A DNA stretch of 64,000 nucleotides. It comes from JBBPZA01 sp963797015. GTDB taxonomy: Bacteria; Actinomycetota; Thermoleophilia; Solirubrobacterales; Solirubrobacteraceae. How positions within the stretch are numbered: the stretch's first letter is position 1; every line of letters starts with the position of its first letter. The position numbers and the translations under genes are program-made. The notes under the pieces are model-generated. The model searched no databases and was not told the DNA's origin. It saw only the letters and a program-made list of their open reading frames with translations. This document shows, in pieces, positions 20,380 through 29,209 of this stretch. Location of the stretch: positions 434,001 through 498,000 of the forward strand of contig CAWCNV010000003.1 in assembly GCA_963797015.1 (NCBI GenBank). The letters run 5' to 3'.

Positions 20380-21920
20380 CCCGCGTCCCCGTCGGTGCCC
20401 CGCGATGCGGCCGACCGGCCGGCGGTCTCACCCGCGCCGCCCGGCGACGCGCCGGCCCGCCCGCCGAGCTCGATCTCGTGCCTGCTGAGCACCTCCGCCT
20501 CGAAGGCGTCGACCACGCGCGGGTCGAACTGCGTGCCGGCGCAGCGGCGCAGCTCGGCGAGCGCCGCCTCGAGGTCCTTGGAGCGCGAGTAGGAGCGCGG
20601 CGAGGTCATCGCGTCGAAGGCGTCGCACACGGCGATGATGCGCGAGCCAAGCGGGATCGCCTCGCCTGCCAGCCCGTCGGGATAGCCCCTCCCGTCCCAG
20701 CGCTCGTGGCTGTGGCGCACGAGCCGCGCCACGCTGGTGAGCGCCGGCGCCGCGCCGACGATCCGCTCGCCGATCACCGTGTGCTGGCGGATGAACTTCG
20801 AGTCCTCCACGGTGAGCGGTCCGCGGCGGTGGAGGATCGCGTCGGGGACCGCCATCTTGCCGATGTCGTGCAGCTCGGCCCCGCGCACGAGCTCGTCGAG
20901 GTCCGGCGCGTCGAGCCCCATGCGCCGGGCGACGGCTGCGGCCGAGTCGGCCACGCCGTGGAGGTGGTTGTGCAGGTCGGGCTCGCGTTCCTGGAGCACC
21001 TGGAGGAGCGCGTCGCGCGCCTGGCGGTCCGCCGGTCGGCGGCCCGCGTCCTTGCGCGCGTACATGCGCTGGTCGGCGGCCTGGAGCGCCGCGGTGACGT
21101 CTCCGGCCTCGATCCCCAGCACCACGGCTCCCCACGAGCTCGTGACCACGAAGCCCTCGCCCGCCGCGTGCAGAGAGCCGAGCGCGGCCGCCAGCAGCGA
21201 TGGAGCCTCCTCGCGGCTGGCCGCGAACAGCGCGCAGAACTCGTCCCCGCCGATCCGGTAGGTGCGGTGCGGTGCCAGTGCGACGCCGAAGCGCCGCCCC
21301 AGCCGCGCGAGCAGGACATCGCCGGCCGGGTGGCCGAAGGCGTCGTTGTAGTGCTTGAACCCGTCGAGGTCGAAGAGCGCGAGGATCTGCGGCGGCTGGC
21401 CGTCGCCGTCGAAGGCCTCCTGCAGGTCGGCGAGCAGCGCGCGCCGGTTGCCCAGCCCCGTGAGCCCGTCGGTGAGCGCGACGTTGCGGGTGCTCTCGAG
21501 CAGCCGATCGTGGTCCACGAACGACATCACGGTGCGCGCGACGGCCAGGACGAGCGATGCCGCGCCGAGGCACAGCGCGGCGAGCTCGAGGCGGTGGAAG
21601 TGGTCGTAGACCAGCAGCCCCACCGCTGCGAGCGCGGCCGTCGCCGGTATCGCGAGCAGGGGCTTATGGCGGCGGGCGCGGCCGCGGGGCGGGCCGGGCC
21701 AGAAGGCGGCGAGCACGACCGCGCTCGCCGCCGCGAGGATCCCGGCGAGGATCGCGCGCTCGTGCGCGCTGACCGGACTGGGGAAGATCGCCTCGATCGC
21801 CAGCGCGGCGATCGCGAGTGCGGCGATCAGCGCATCGAGCAGCAGCTCCACGCGCGCGCGCGTCGGGGAGCTCGCGGGCTCCAGGTCCAGGGCACCATCC
21901 GTGGAGTGATCAGGGCTCAT
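20376..21920 (-). CDS. Membrane GGDEF plus HD-GYP protein (c-di-GMP turnover)
   Basis: I set the start at the ATG at 21920 (MSPDHSTDG); the open frame upstream overlaps tmk and looks non-coding. The 514 residues contain four or so membrane helices (about 25-130), a GGDEF domain with intact GGDEF motif (224-228) and FDLDGFKHYND, and a C-terminal HD-GYP domain with HDIGK (351-355) and GRGYPDG (410-416). It can therefore both make and break c-di-GMP. No sensory domain is obvious other than the membrane part. Ends four bases inside the galE stop, convergent. Confidence 0.9.
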   Translation of the reverse strand: MSPDHSTDGALDLEPASSPTRARVELLLDALIAALAIAALAIEAIFPSPVSAHERAILAGILAAASAVVLAAFWPGPPRGRARRHKPLLAIPATAALAAVGLLVYDHFHRLELAALCLGAASLVLAVARTVMSFVDHDRLLESTRNVALTDGLTGLGNRRALLADLQEAFDGDGQPPQILALFDLDGFKHYNDAFGHPAGDVLLARLGRRFGVALAPHRTYRIGGDEFCALFAASREEAPSLLAAALGSLHAAGEGFVVTSSWGAVVLGIEAGDVTAALQAADQRMYARKDAGRRPADRQARDALLQVLQEREPDLHNHLHGVADSAAAVARRMGLDAPDLDELVRGAELHDIGKMAVPDAILHRRGPLTVEDSKFIRQHTVIGERIVGAAPALTSVARLVRHSHERWDGRGYPDGLAGEAIPLGSRIIAVCDAFDAMTSPRSYSRSKDLEAALAELRRCAGTQFDPRVVDAFEAEVLSRHEIELGGRAGASPGGAGETAGRSAASRGTDGDAG

Positions 21921-21945
21921 GCGCGTTCTTTCGCAACTCCGGAGC

Positions 21946-22578
21946 CTACGGATCGGCGGGCAAAAGATCGACCACCGCCGCGAAGGCCGCGGCCAGCACC
22001 TGCCCGCGCGGCTCGCGCGCGTCCAGAACGCGGATGCGGCCGGGGTCGGCGGCGGCCAGGGCGCGGTAGCCGGCGGCCACCGCGGCGAAGAAGCTCTCGT
22101 CCTCGCGCTCGAGCCGGTCGGGCCCCGCCCGCCGCCGGCCCTGGCGCGAGCGCCCGGTGCCGGGATCCACGTCGAGCAGCAGCGTGCGGTCGGGCTCGAG
22201 CCCCGCGGTCGCGAACTCGTTGATCGCGCGCACTGCCTCGATGCCGAGCCCGCGGCCCGCACCCTGGTAGGCGAGCGAGGAGTCGACGAAGCGGTCGAGC
22301 AGGATCCACTCGCCGTCCTCGAGCGCCGGCGTCAGCCGCTCGTGCACGAGCTGCGCGCGCGCGGCGGCGTAGATCAGCGCCTCGGTGCGCGCCGCCGGGG
22401 CGAGCTCCGGGTCGGTCACGAGCGCGCGCAGGCGCTCGGCCAGCTCGACGCTGCCGGGCTCGCGCAGCACCGCGACCGGCATCCCGCGCGCGCGCAGCTC
22501 GCGCTCGAGGCCGGCGGCGAGCGTGGACTTGCCGGCGCCGTCGATGCCCTCGATCGTGATCAGCCGCCCCAAGCTCAT
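21946..22578 (-). CDS. tmk: Thymidylate kinase
   Basis: A 210-residue dTMP kinase, started at the ATG at 22578 (MSLGRLITIEGIDGAGKST). P-loop GIDGAGKST, the Arg of LREPGS, DRFVDSSLAYQG for base recognition and an Arg-rich LID (RSRQGRRRAG) are all present. It makes dTDP for DNA synthesis. In many bacteria tmk and holB run in the same direction; here they are divergent with 31 bases between the starts. It ends 25 bases upstream of the GGDEF/HD-GYP gene on the same strand. Confidence 0.93.
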   Translation of the reverse strand: MSLGRLITIEGIDGAGKSTLAAGLERELRARGMPVAVLREPGSVELAERLRALVTDPELAPAARTEALIYAAARAQLVHERLTPALEDGEWILLDRFVDSSLAYQGAGRGLGIEAVRAINEFATAGLEPDRTLLLDVDPGTGRSRQGRRRAGPDRLEREDESFFAAVAAGYRALAAADPGRIRVLDAREPRGQVLAAAFAAVVDLLPADP

Positions 22579-22609
22579 CGCGCCGGCGAGGCTATTGGAT
22601 GGATCTACG

Positions 22610-23740
22610 ATGGACCGCATGACGCTCGCGGGCACCGAGCACCATCCTCACGCGCGCGCGGTGCTCGGCGCCGCGCTGCGGCCGGGCGGCCGGCCGTCGC
22701 ACGCCTACCTGCTGCACGGGCCGCCGGGCGCGGGCAAGCGCTCGGCGGCGAGCGCGTTCGCGGCCGAGCTGCTCGCCGAGGGCGCGCCCGACCCCGACGG
22801 CGTGCGGGCACGGGTGGCGCGCCGCACCCACCCCGACCTGACCTGGGTGGTGCCCTCGGGAGCGCACGAGCTGCTGACCGGCGACGTCGACGAGCCGGTC
22901 GTGGCCGCCGCGGCCCGCACTCCGTTCGAGGCCCGCCGGCGCGTGTTCGTGATCGAGCGCGCCGACACGATGAACGACGAGGCCGCCAACCGGATGCTCA
23001 AGACGCTCGAGGCGCCCGCCCCGTTCGTGCACCTGCTGCTGCTCACCGACCGCCCGGCAGACGTGCTCGAGACGATCGCCTCGCGCTGCCAGCACGTCCG
23101 CTTCGATCCGCTGCCCTCCGAGGAGCTCGCGCGCCGGCTCGAGAGCGAGGGAGTCGAGCCCGCCGAGTACGCGCGTGCGTGCGCGCGCCTCGCGCTGGGT
23201 GACGGCGCGCGTGCCCGCGCGCTGGCGAGCCCGGAGGGGCGGATGCTGCGCGAGGCGGCCGAGCGGCTCGCGCGCGGAGCGCTGCACGGCGACCTGGCCG
23301 GGCGCCCGTGGCGCGACGTCCTCGGCGTCGCCGCCCAGCGTGGCCGCACCGCGGTCGAGCGCCTCGACGAGGCCTTCAGCTCCGAGCTCGAGCTGGTGGC
23401 CAAGCGCGATCGCCGCCGGCGCGAGACCGAGCACGCCGAGCGCGTGCGGCGCGTCCACCGCCGGGCCCAGACCGAGGCGCTCGACCTCGGCCTGGCGCTC
23501 ACCGGCCAGTGGCTGCGCGACGTCGCCTGCATCGCCTGGGGCGTCGAGGACCTGGTCCACGCCACGGACCGGCTCGCCGAGTTGCGCGCCGACGCCGCAG
23601 GGCGCGACCCCGACGCGCTGCGCGCGGGCGTCGAGCTCGTCGAGGACACGCGCCAGCGGCTGATCTTCAACGTGACCGAGGAGCTCGCCTGCGAGGCGCT
23701 GGCCTACCGCCTGGAGCGCGCGCTGGCAACGGTTGCCTAG
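22610..23740 (+). CDS. holB: DNA polymerase III delta-prime subunit
   Basis: A 376-residue clamp-loader subunit. The start is the ATG at 22610 (a second lies at 22619). HAYLLHGPPGAGKRSAAS gives the P-loop region, RVFVIERADTMNDEAANRML and LKTLEAPAP are strongly conserved in delta-prime/gamma proteins, and ASRCQHVRF holds the SRC motif. The Cys cluster that binds zinc in many delta-prime proteins is absent: the segment before THPDLTWV has no Cys. It loads the beta clamp with the tau and delta subunits. Confidence 0.9.
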   Translation: MDRMTLAGTEHHPHARAVLGAALRPGGRPSHAYLLHGPPGAGKRSAASAFAAELLAEGAPDPDGVRARVARRTHPDLTWVVPSGAHELLTGDVDEPVVAAAARTPFEARRRVFVIERADTMNDEAANRMLKTLEAPAPFVHLLLLTDRPADVLETIASRCQHVRFDPLPSEELARRLESEGVEPAEYARACARLALGDGARARALASPEGRMLREAAERLARGALHGDLAGRPWRDVLGVAAQRGRTAVERLDEAFSSELELVAKRDRRRRETEHAERVRRVHRRAQTEALDLGLALTGQWLRDVACIAWGVEDLVHATDRLAELRADAAGRDPDALRAGVELVEDTRQRLIFNVTEELACEALAYRLERALATVA

Positions 23741-24495
23741 TCCAGCAGCGCGACCACGCGCGCCGGCGCCGCGCTGGCGCCCTTGATACGCAGCGGGAAG
23801 CAGGCGACCTGGAAGCCGGTCGGGGGCAGCTCGCCTAGGTTCACCAGGCGCTCGATCTGGGAGTAGGGGAGGTCGCACTGGTGCGCTTCCCAGAAGACGC
23901 CGGGAGCGTCGCGCTCGAGCGCCTCGGCGGCCTGCATGTTCAGCGGGCGGTCCCAGCCCCAGGCGTCGATGCCCATCACCCGCACCCCGCGCTCGAAGAG
24001 CCAGCGGGTGGCGTCCGCGGTGACTCCGGGACCTCGCACCATGTAGTCGAGCTCCTCGTAGAACGCGTCGCGGCCCGTGCGCACGAGCACGATGTCGCGC
24101 TCGCGCAGCTCGTGGCCGGCGCTCGCGATCGCGGCTTCCATCTCGGCGGCGTCGATCGCCTCGCCATCGGCCTTGGCGGTGAAGTCGACGACGACGCCCG
24201 GACCGAAGAACCATTCGAGCGGCAGCTCGTCGATGGTCTGGGCCCGCTCGCCGGCGACGGTCGAGTTGTAGTGCCACGGCGCGTCGACGTGGGTGGAGTT
24301 GTGTGTACCGAAGCGCGTGAAGGTCTCGACCGCCCAGCCCTCGCCGTCGCGCAGCAGCCTCGCTGGAACGCCGAACAGCTGCTCGATCTGGCCCGCTCCC
24401 TCGGCGTGCTCGACGTACTCGAGGTCGGTGCGAATGACCTCGGGCAGCTCGGGCGGGCTCGGCGCGATCGGAGCGGAGAGATCGACGATCCGCAT
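23737..24495 (-). CDS. Cyclase-family hydrolase (kynurenine formamidase-like)
   Basis: A 252-residue protein of the PF04199 family started at the ATG at 24495. The metal motif is clear (FGTHNSTHVDAPWHYN), a His/Asp-type site found in kynurenine formamidases and isatin hydrolases. The rest (VLVRTGRDAFYEEL, GIDAWGWDRP, LPPTGFQVACFPLRIKG) also fits. Such enzymes hydrolyse N-formyl or cyclic amides; no tryptophan-degradation genes are nearby. Convergent with holB (4-base overlap) and 11 bases after the PHP gene, so perhaps in one operon with it. Confidence 0.85.
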   Translation of the reverse strand: MRIVDLSAPIAPSPPELPEVIRTDLEYVEHAEGAGQIEQLFGVPARLLRDGEGWAVETFTRFGTHNSTHVDAPWHYNSTVAGERAQTIDELPLEWFFGPGVVVDFTAKADGEAIDAAEMEAAIASAGHELRERDIVLVRTGRDAFYEELDYMVRGPGVTADATRWLFERGVRVMGIDAWGWDRPLNMQAAEALERDAPGVFWEAHQCDLPYSQIERLVNLGELPPTGFQVACFPLRIKGASAAPARVVALLD

Positions 24496-24506
24496 GGCCC
24501 GCGATC

Positions 24507-25376
24507 CTATCCCTGTCCGATCGGCCCCAGCACCGGCTCGCGCCCGCACAGCTCGAAGGCGCGGAAGCGGTTGAAGATGCGGTGCTCGGGGCCGTGGAAG
24601 TCGGCCGACCCGGTCTGGAGCAGGCCGTGGCGCTCGCAGTGCGCGGCCAGCAGCGCCACCTGCTCGCAGCTGTGCGAGGGGTAGAAGACCTCGACGCCGT
24701 CCAGTCCATCCGTGTGGAATCGGTCGATCGCCTTGAGCACGGAGGGGGAGGCGTCGATGTCCCAGAACGGATGCGCCCACACGGCGACACCTCCGGCTGC
24801 CTGGATCACCGCGATCGCCTCGGTCACCGTCGGCCGCGTGCGGGGAAGGTAGGCGGGCCGGCCGGGGATCAGGTACGCCACGAGCAGCGCCGAGGCGTCG
24901 GCGAGCTCCTCCTCGGCCAGCCGGCCGGCGTTGGCCGGATGCCCGAACGCCGCCGCGGCGAGGTGCGGCCGACCGACGGAGAGCCCGGCGTCGCGGCGCT
25001 CGCGCAGCGGGGCGTCGTCGACCTCCCAGCCCAGCTCGCGCAGGCGCTCGCCCATCCGCTCGCTGCGGCGCACGCGGTCCTCGCGGAAGTCCGCGAGCCG
25101 GTCGCTCAGGGCGACGTCGCGATGGTCGATTCCGTAGCCGAGGACGTGGAGGTCCTCCTGGTCTTCGTGGATGGCCGAGAGCTCGGCCGCCGGGACCAGG
25201 CGCAGGCCGTCGGCGCGCGCGGCGTCCAGCGCCTCCTGGACGCCGTCGACGGTGTCGTGATCGGTCAACGCGAGCAGCTCGACGCCGGCGCGCGCTGCGT
25301 GGTGCACGACCTCGGCGGGAGCGAGCGCGCCGTCGGAGCGGTCAGAGTGGGACTGCAGGTCGAAGGTCGGAGCCAC
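24507..25376 (-). CDS. PHP-domain phosphoesterase
   Basis: A 289-residue stand-alone PHP protein. The metal ligands appear in LQSHSDRSDG, ALTDHDTVDGV, the Glu in AAELSAIHE, WAHPFWD and the closing GSADFHG. This arrangement matches the TrpH/RNase AM-type 3',5'-nucleoside bisphosphate or RNA 5' exonuclease group. The start is GTG at 25376. It is followed by the cyclase-family gene and divergent from the MEDS protein. Confidence 0.88.
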   Translation of the reverse strand: MAPTFDLQSHSDRSDGALAPAEVVHHAARAGVELLALTDHDTVDGVQEALDAARADGLRLVPAAELSAIHEDQEDLHVLGYGIDHRDVALSDRLADFREDRVRRSERMGERLRELGWEVDDAPLRERRDAGLSVGRPHLAAAAFGHPANAGRLAEEELADASALLVAYLIPGRPAYLPRTRPTVTEAIAVIQAAGGVAVWAHPFWDIDASPSVLKAIDRFHTDGLDGVEVFYPSHSCEQVALLAAHCERHGLLQTGSADFHGPEHRIFNRFRAFELCGREPVLGPIGQG

Positions 25377-25462
25377 GGGGCGGCGAGCCTAGCGGCCCCA
25401 CATCCGGTTCCGACGGGCCCGCACCGGGTACGCCCTTCTCGAGTTGAGAAAGGAGTGACAGC

Positions 25463-26122
25463 TTGCCGTTGCTCGAGTGTGCTCGCTGCAACGCACTGAG
25501 CCACTCCTCCGAGAACGGAGAGGGCTTCCGGTGCGCGCTGTGCGGAGCGCGCCGTCCTCGGCGCTTGGACGCCGACAATCCCGTGGCAGTCGAGGCGCTG
25601 CCCCGCAGCCCCCATGCCGGCGACCACTGCGTGGCGATCTACGAAGGGGCCGCGGCGGGTGCGGAGCTCCTTGCGCCGTTCGTCGAGGAGGGCGTGCGGA
25701 GCGACGAGTTGGTCGCGCTGCAGGTCGACGCCGCGCTGCGCGCCGAGCTCGAGCGCCGGCTGCCGCGCGAGGTCTCCTCCCAGGCGTGGTGGACCGACGT
25801 CACCCAGCTCATGCAAGGAAGACTGGGGCCCGAGGGCATGGCCGAGCGCGTGCGCGCGCTGGTCCGCGGCTCGCGGCCGGTCCGGATCGTGGGCGGTCAC
25901 TTGTGCGTGCCCGAGCAGCGCATCGACGCTCGCGCGATCAGGCTCTACGAGCTGCTGGTCCACGAGCTCGTGGTACGGCACGGCATCACCGCGATGTGCC
26001 TCTATGACGCGCGCGCGTGCGACCAGTCGCACCTGGGTGTCGCGCTCGAGACCCATCCCCTGACCCACCGCGAGGGAGCGCTGCGGCGCAATCCCGAGTT
26101 CGTGTGGGTCGCGGCGGCCTGA
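25463..26122 (+). CDS. MEDS-domain sensor protein with N-terminal zinc ribbon
   Basis: A 219-residue protein starting with TTG (GGAG upstream). Four cysteines in CARCNALS and CALCGARR near the N-terminus form a zinc ribbon. The body resembles the MEDS (DcmR sensory) domain: GDHCVAIYEGAAAG, then FVEEGVRSDELVALQV, ending with a CLYDAR block and the LETHPLTHREG close. MEDS domains sense small ligands and are usually fused to kinases, anti-sigma or anti-anti-sigma parts; here there is no output domain, so it probably works with a separate partner. Confidence 0.75.
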   Translation: MPLLECARCNALSHSSENGEGFRCALCGARRPRRLDADNPVAVEALPRSPHAGDHCVAIYEGAAAGAELLAPFVEEGVRSDELVALQVDAALRAELERRLPREVSSQAWWTDVTQLMQGRLGPEGMAERVRALVRGSRPVRIVGGHLCVPEQRIDARAIRLYELLVHELVVRHGITAMCLYDARACDQSHLGVALETHPLTHREGALRRNPEFVWVAAA

Positions 26123-26189
26123 GCCCCCTAGGGGACATTCCCAATGGTCAGCGCGGCCTGCCGGCGGCAAGCTGGACACCGTCCGATCC

Positions 26190-27641
26190 ATGACCGACTC
26201 AGGCGGTGACCCGATGACGACGACCAGTGCCTACGACCCTGGCTCCAGACCCAGACCCAGACGGCTCGAGCGCAGCCGCGACGATCGCTGGATCGCCGGC
26301 GTTTGCGGCGGGCTGGGCGAGTACCTCAACATCGACCCGGTCATCGTGCGGCTGATCGCCGTCGCGCTGGTCTTCGCGGGCGGCGCGGGGGTGATCGCCT
26401 ACGTCGCCGCCGTCCTGCTCGTGCCCGAGCGCGGAGCGCCCGGCCCGATCCTGAAGACCGGGTGGAGCCGGCGCGGCGACCGGCCGTTCGTTATCGCGGG
26501 CGCCATCCTGCTCGCCATCGGAGCCATCACGCTGGTGGACGCGCTGCCGATCGGGCTGGGCGGGAACGTCATCCTCGCCGCGGTGGTGCTCGGAGGCGGC
26601 GCCTACCTGCTGCTCATCTACACAGAGCTCGGGAGGTCGCTCGGGCTGGACGTGCGCCGCGGCGGCGGCGCACGGCCAGCGAGCGGCGCCGCTCCGGAGG
26701 CGGGCACCGAGGTGGCCGTGGCCGGGCGGCCGGCCGGCGCGCCGGCGACGAGCGGCGAGGAGCGGCCAGGCGCCAGTGGAGCCGCCGCCGGGGAGGCGGC
26801 CGCCGGCGAGGCGACCGCCGCCACTGAAGCGCTCGGCTCGGCCGGAGCGCCTACCGCTGGTGAGGCCCTCGGCGGGGGAACCGCCGTCACCGAGCCGCTC
26901 GGCTCTCCCGTCGTGGCCGCTCGGCGCGCGCGGCGGCGGCAGCGGCGGCGCGCCACGGGAATCGCTCTGGGTGCCGTGCTGCTCATCGTCGGAGCCGCGG
27001 GCGTGCTGCTCGCGGCCGGTGTCTACGACGTTCGCCCAGAGACGTTCATCGCGGGCGCGATCATCGTCACCGGCGTCGCGGTGGCGGCGAGTGCGTGGTT
27101 CGGCGGCGCGCCGCTGTTGATCGGGCTCGGCCTGGCCACGGCCGCCGTCCTCGGCGCGCTGACCGCGGCCGACGTGCACCTCTCGGGCGGCGTGGGCGAC
27201 CGCGTCTACACGCCGGCGGGCGCCACGGCGCTGAAGTCCGACTACAAGCTCGGCGTCGGGCGGCTGTGGGTCGACATGCGCAACACGGAGCTGGCACCCG
27301 GAACCACCAACATGAAGGCCGACCTCGGCATCGGCGAGCTCACGGTCGTGGTGCCCGACGGCGTCCCGGTGCAGGTGAAGGGCAAGGCGGGCGGCGGCGA
27401 TCTGCGGCTGCTCGGGCGCGACTCGAACGGCGCCGACGTCAAGCGGACCGTCACCGACGTCCCGCAATTGCGACCGCGCGGCGCCCCGCGCCGGCTGGCG
27501 ATCGACGCCCAGGTCGGGTTCGGCGAGGTTCGGATCCTTCGCGGGCAGAGCGCGCCGCGGCCCGACGACCGCTTCGATCGCTCCGCGAGCGGGCTGTCGC
27601 CGGCGTGGATGCGGCCGCCGGCCTTCGGAGGTGCGCGATGA
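26190..27641 (+). CDS. PspC-domain and LiaF-like membrane protein
   Basis: A 483-residue envelope-stress protein. A PspC domain opens it (RWIAGVCGGLGEYLNIDP plus its membrane helix), followed by two more membrane helices, a long Ala/Gly/Glu linker (about 155-250), three helices, and a C-terminal beta-rich LiaF/toast-rack domain (SDYKLGVGRLWVDMRN, ADLGIGELTVVVPDGV). In LiaFSR systems LiaF holds the kinase in check. It starts an operon: its stop overlaps a 61-residue membrane protein, and a kinase and regulator follow. The arrangement predicts cell-envelope damage sensing. Confidence 0.85.
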   Translation: MTDSGGDPMTTTSAYDPGSRPRPRRLERSRDDRWIAGVCGGLGEYLNIDPVIVRLIAVALVFAGGAGVIAYVAAVLLVPERGAPGPILKTGWSRRGDRPFVIAGAILLAIGAITLVDALPIGLGGNVILAAVVLGGGAYLLLIYTELGRSLGLDVRRGGGARPASGAAPEAGTEVAVAGRPAGAPATSGEERPGASGAAAGEAAAGEATAATEALGSAGAPTAGEALGGGTAVTEPLGSPVVAARRARRRQRRRATGIALGAVLLIVGAAGVLLAAGVYDVRPETFIAGAIIVTGVAVAASAWFGGAPLLIGLGLATAAVLGALTAADVHLSGGVGDRVYTPAGATALKSDYKLGVGRLWVDMRNTELAPGTTNMKADLGIGELTVVVPDGVPVQVKGKAGGGDLRLLGRDSNGADVKRTVTDVPQLRPRGAPRRLAIDAQVGFGEVRILRGQSAPRPDDRFDRSASGLSPAWMRPPAFGGAR

Positions 27642-27823
27642 CCCGCCGTCCTGACCTCACCTCGCTGGTCGGAGGCATCGCGCTCGCGCTCCTCGGGGCG
27701 CTGCTCGTCCTGCAGTCAGAGGACGTGCTCGAGCTCGGCTTCGGCTACCTGTGGCCGGCGGTGCTCGCCGCAGCCGGGGCGACCCTGCTGGCCAGCGGCA
27801 TCCGCCGCCGGCGGCGCGACTGA
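27638..27823 (+). CDS. Small LiaI-like membrane protein
   Basis: Sixty-one residues: two membrane helices (LTSLVGGIALALLGALLVLQ and GYLWPAVLAAAGATLLASGI) and a basic C-terminus. The pattern matches the DUF5668/LiaI-LiaF-type two-helix unit. It starts at an ATGA overlap with the LiaF-like gene, which strongly supports translation and operon membership. Confidence 0.75.
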   Translation: MTRRPDLTSLVGGIALALLGALLVLQSEDVLELGFGYLWPAVLAAAGATLLASGIRRRRRD

Positions 27824-27853
27824 CCACCGCGCCGCCGCGGCGGCCCGCGGGCA

Positions 27854-29209
27854 GTGAGTGCGAACATGGCTCCGAGGATGACCACCGAGCCCCGCGCCGC
27901 ACCCCACGCCCCGGGAACGAAGGGTGCGCGCCCCGCTCGCCCGCCGCGCCTCACCCGCATCCCCTCGCGCGGTTATGCGGGCGGCGTGTGTGCCGGGCTC
28001 GGCGCGTACTTCGGGGTCGATCCGGTCGTCGTGCGGATCGCCTTCGCGTTGCTGGCGGCGTTCGGCGGCGCCGGCGTGGCGCTCTACGTGCTCGCCTGGG
28101 CCCTGGTCCCGGCGGAGGGGCCGCCCGGGCGAAGGGGCCCGGGTGCGCTGCGCGACGGCCGGCTCGCGAGCATCTCGCTCCACGACGGTGCCTGGCGCGA
28201 GGCGATCGGCATGGCGCTGCTCGTCCTGGCCGGCCTTCTGCTCCTGCGCCAGCTCGGGCTGTGGCCCGGCGACGCGATCGTGTGGCCGCTCGTGCTCGGA
28301 TCCTCGGGCCTCGCGCTCATCGCGCGCCAGGCGTGGGGCGGAGGGGAGCGGACCGCGACCCGGCGCGAGCAGAGCGCGCGCGGCGGCGGTGGCGAAGGGA
28401 CGAGCGAAGCGACGCCGAGCGCGCCCGGCTCGGCGACCCGCCGCGAGCCCGGAGCGCTCCCGGGCGGCGTTCTCGGCGCGGCGCTGGTCGTCGCGGGCGC
28501 GCTGGTCTTCCTCCAGGCCACAGGCACCCTGCACGCTCTGCGCCAGGCGCTGGTCGGGATCGTCGTGGTGGTGATCGTGATCGCGCTGGTGTTCGGTCCC
28601 TGGATGGTCCGCCAGGCCCGCGCCCTCGCCGCCGAACGCTCGGAGCGCATCCGCTCCCAGGAGCGCGCCGAGCTCGCTGCCCATCTGCACGACTCCGTCC
28701 TGCAGACGCTCGCCCTGATCCAGCGACGCGCCGGGGACCCGCGCACCGTGAGCACGCTGGCGCGCCGCCAGGAGCGCGAGCTGCGCGCCTGGCTCAGCGG
28801 CGAAGCCGAGCGCGCGCCGAGCGCGTCGCTCGCCGCTGCGCTCACCGCCGCGGCGCAGGAGGTCGAGGAGCTCCACGGCGTCGACGTCGAGCTGGTGACC
28901 GTCAGCGACTGCCCGCTCGACGACCGGCTGGCCGCGATGGTCCAGGCCGCGCGCGAGGCGCTCGCCAACGCGGCGCGCTTCTCGGGCGCCGACAAGGTCG
29001 ACCTCTACGCGGAGGTCACCGCTACGCGCGCGAGCGTGTACGTGCGCGACCGCGGCGGCGGGTTCGACCCGGAGGCCGTGCCCGCCGACCGGCGGGGCCT
29101 GCGCGAGTCGATCGTCGGGCGCATGGAGCGCCACCGCGGCCACGCGCGCGTCGAGTCTGCACCCGGCGCCGGGACCGAGGTCGAGCTGACCATGGAGCGC
29201 GACCGGTGA
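27854..29209 (+). CDS. PspC-domain sensor histidine kinase (LiaS/NarL type)
   Basis: A 451-residue kinase. A PspC domain near the N-terminus (GYAGGVCAGLGAYFGVDP) is followed by four or five membrane helices, a HisKA_3-like dimerisation helix with AELAAHLHDSVLQTLALIQ (phospho-acceptor His) and a HATPase domain (REALANAARFSG, VRDRGGGFDP). The start is GTG at 27854, with ATG at 27866 as alternative. Its stop overlaps the regulator start (GTGA). Together with the PspC/LiaF protein it forms an actinobacterial version of the LiaFSR envelope-stress relay. Confidence 0.88.
   Translation: MSANMAPRMTTEPRAAPHAPGTKGARPARPPRLTRIPSRGYAGGVCAGLGAYFGVDPVVVRIAFALLAAFGGAGVALYVLAWALVPAEGPPGRRGPGALRDGRLASISLHDGAWREAIGMALLVLAGLLLLRQLGLWPGDAIVWPLVLGSSGLALIARQAWGGGERTATRREQSARGGGGEGTSEATPSAPGSATRREPGALPGGVLGAALVVAGALVFLQATGTLHALRQALVGIVVVVIVIALVFGPWMVRQARALAAERSERIRSQERAELAAHLHDSVLQTLALIQRRAGDPRTVSTLARRQERELRAWLSGEAERAPSASLAAALTAAAQEVEELHGVDVELVTVSDCPLDDRLAAMVQAAREALANAARFSGADKVDLYAEVTATRASVYVRDRGGGFDPEAVPADRRGLRESIVGRMERHRGHARVESAPGAGTEVELTMERDR

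Noticed and set aside
20376..22262. A longer 628-residue GGDEF/HD-GYP protein
   Set aside because: The extra N-terminal part lies antisense to tmk, is Arg/Pro/Ser-rich without hydrophobic pattern and precedes a good ATG at 21920.
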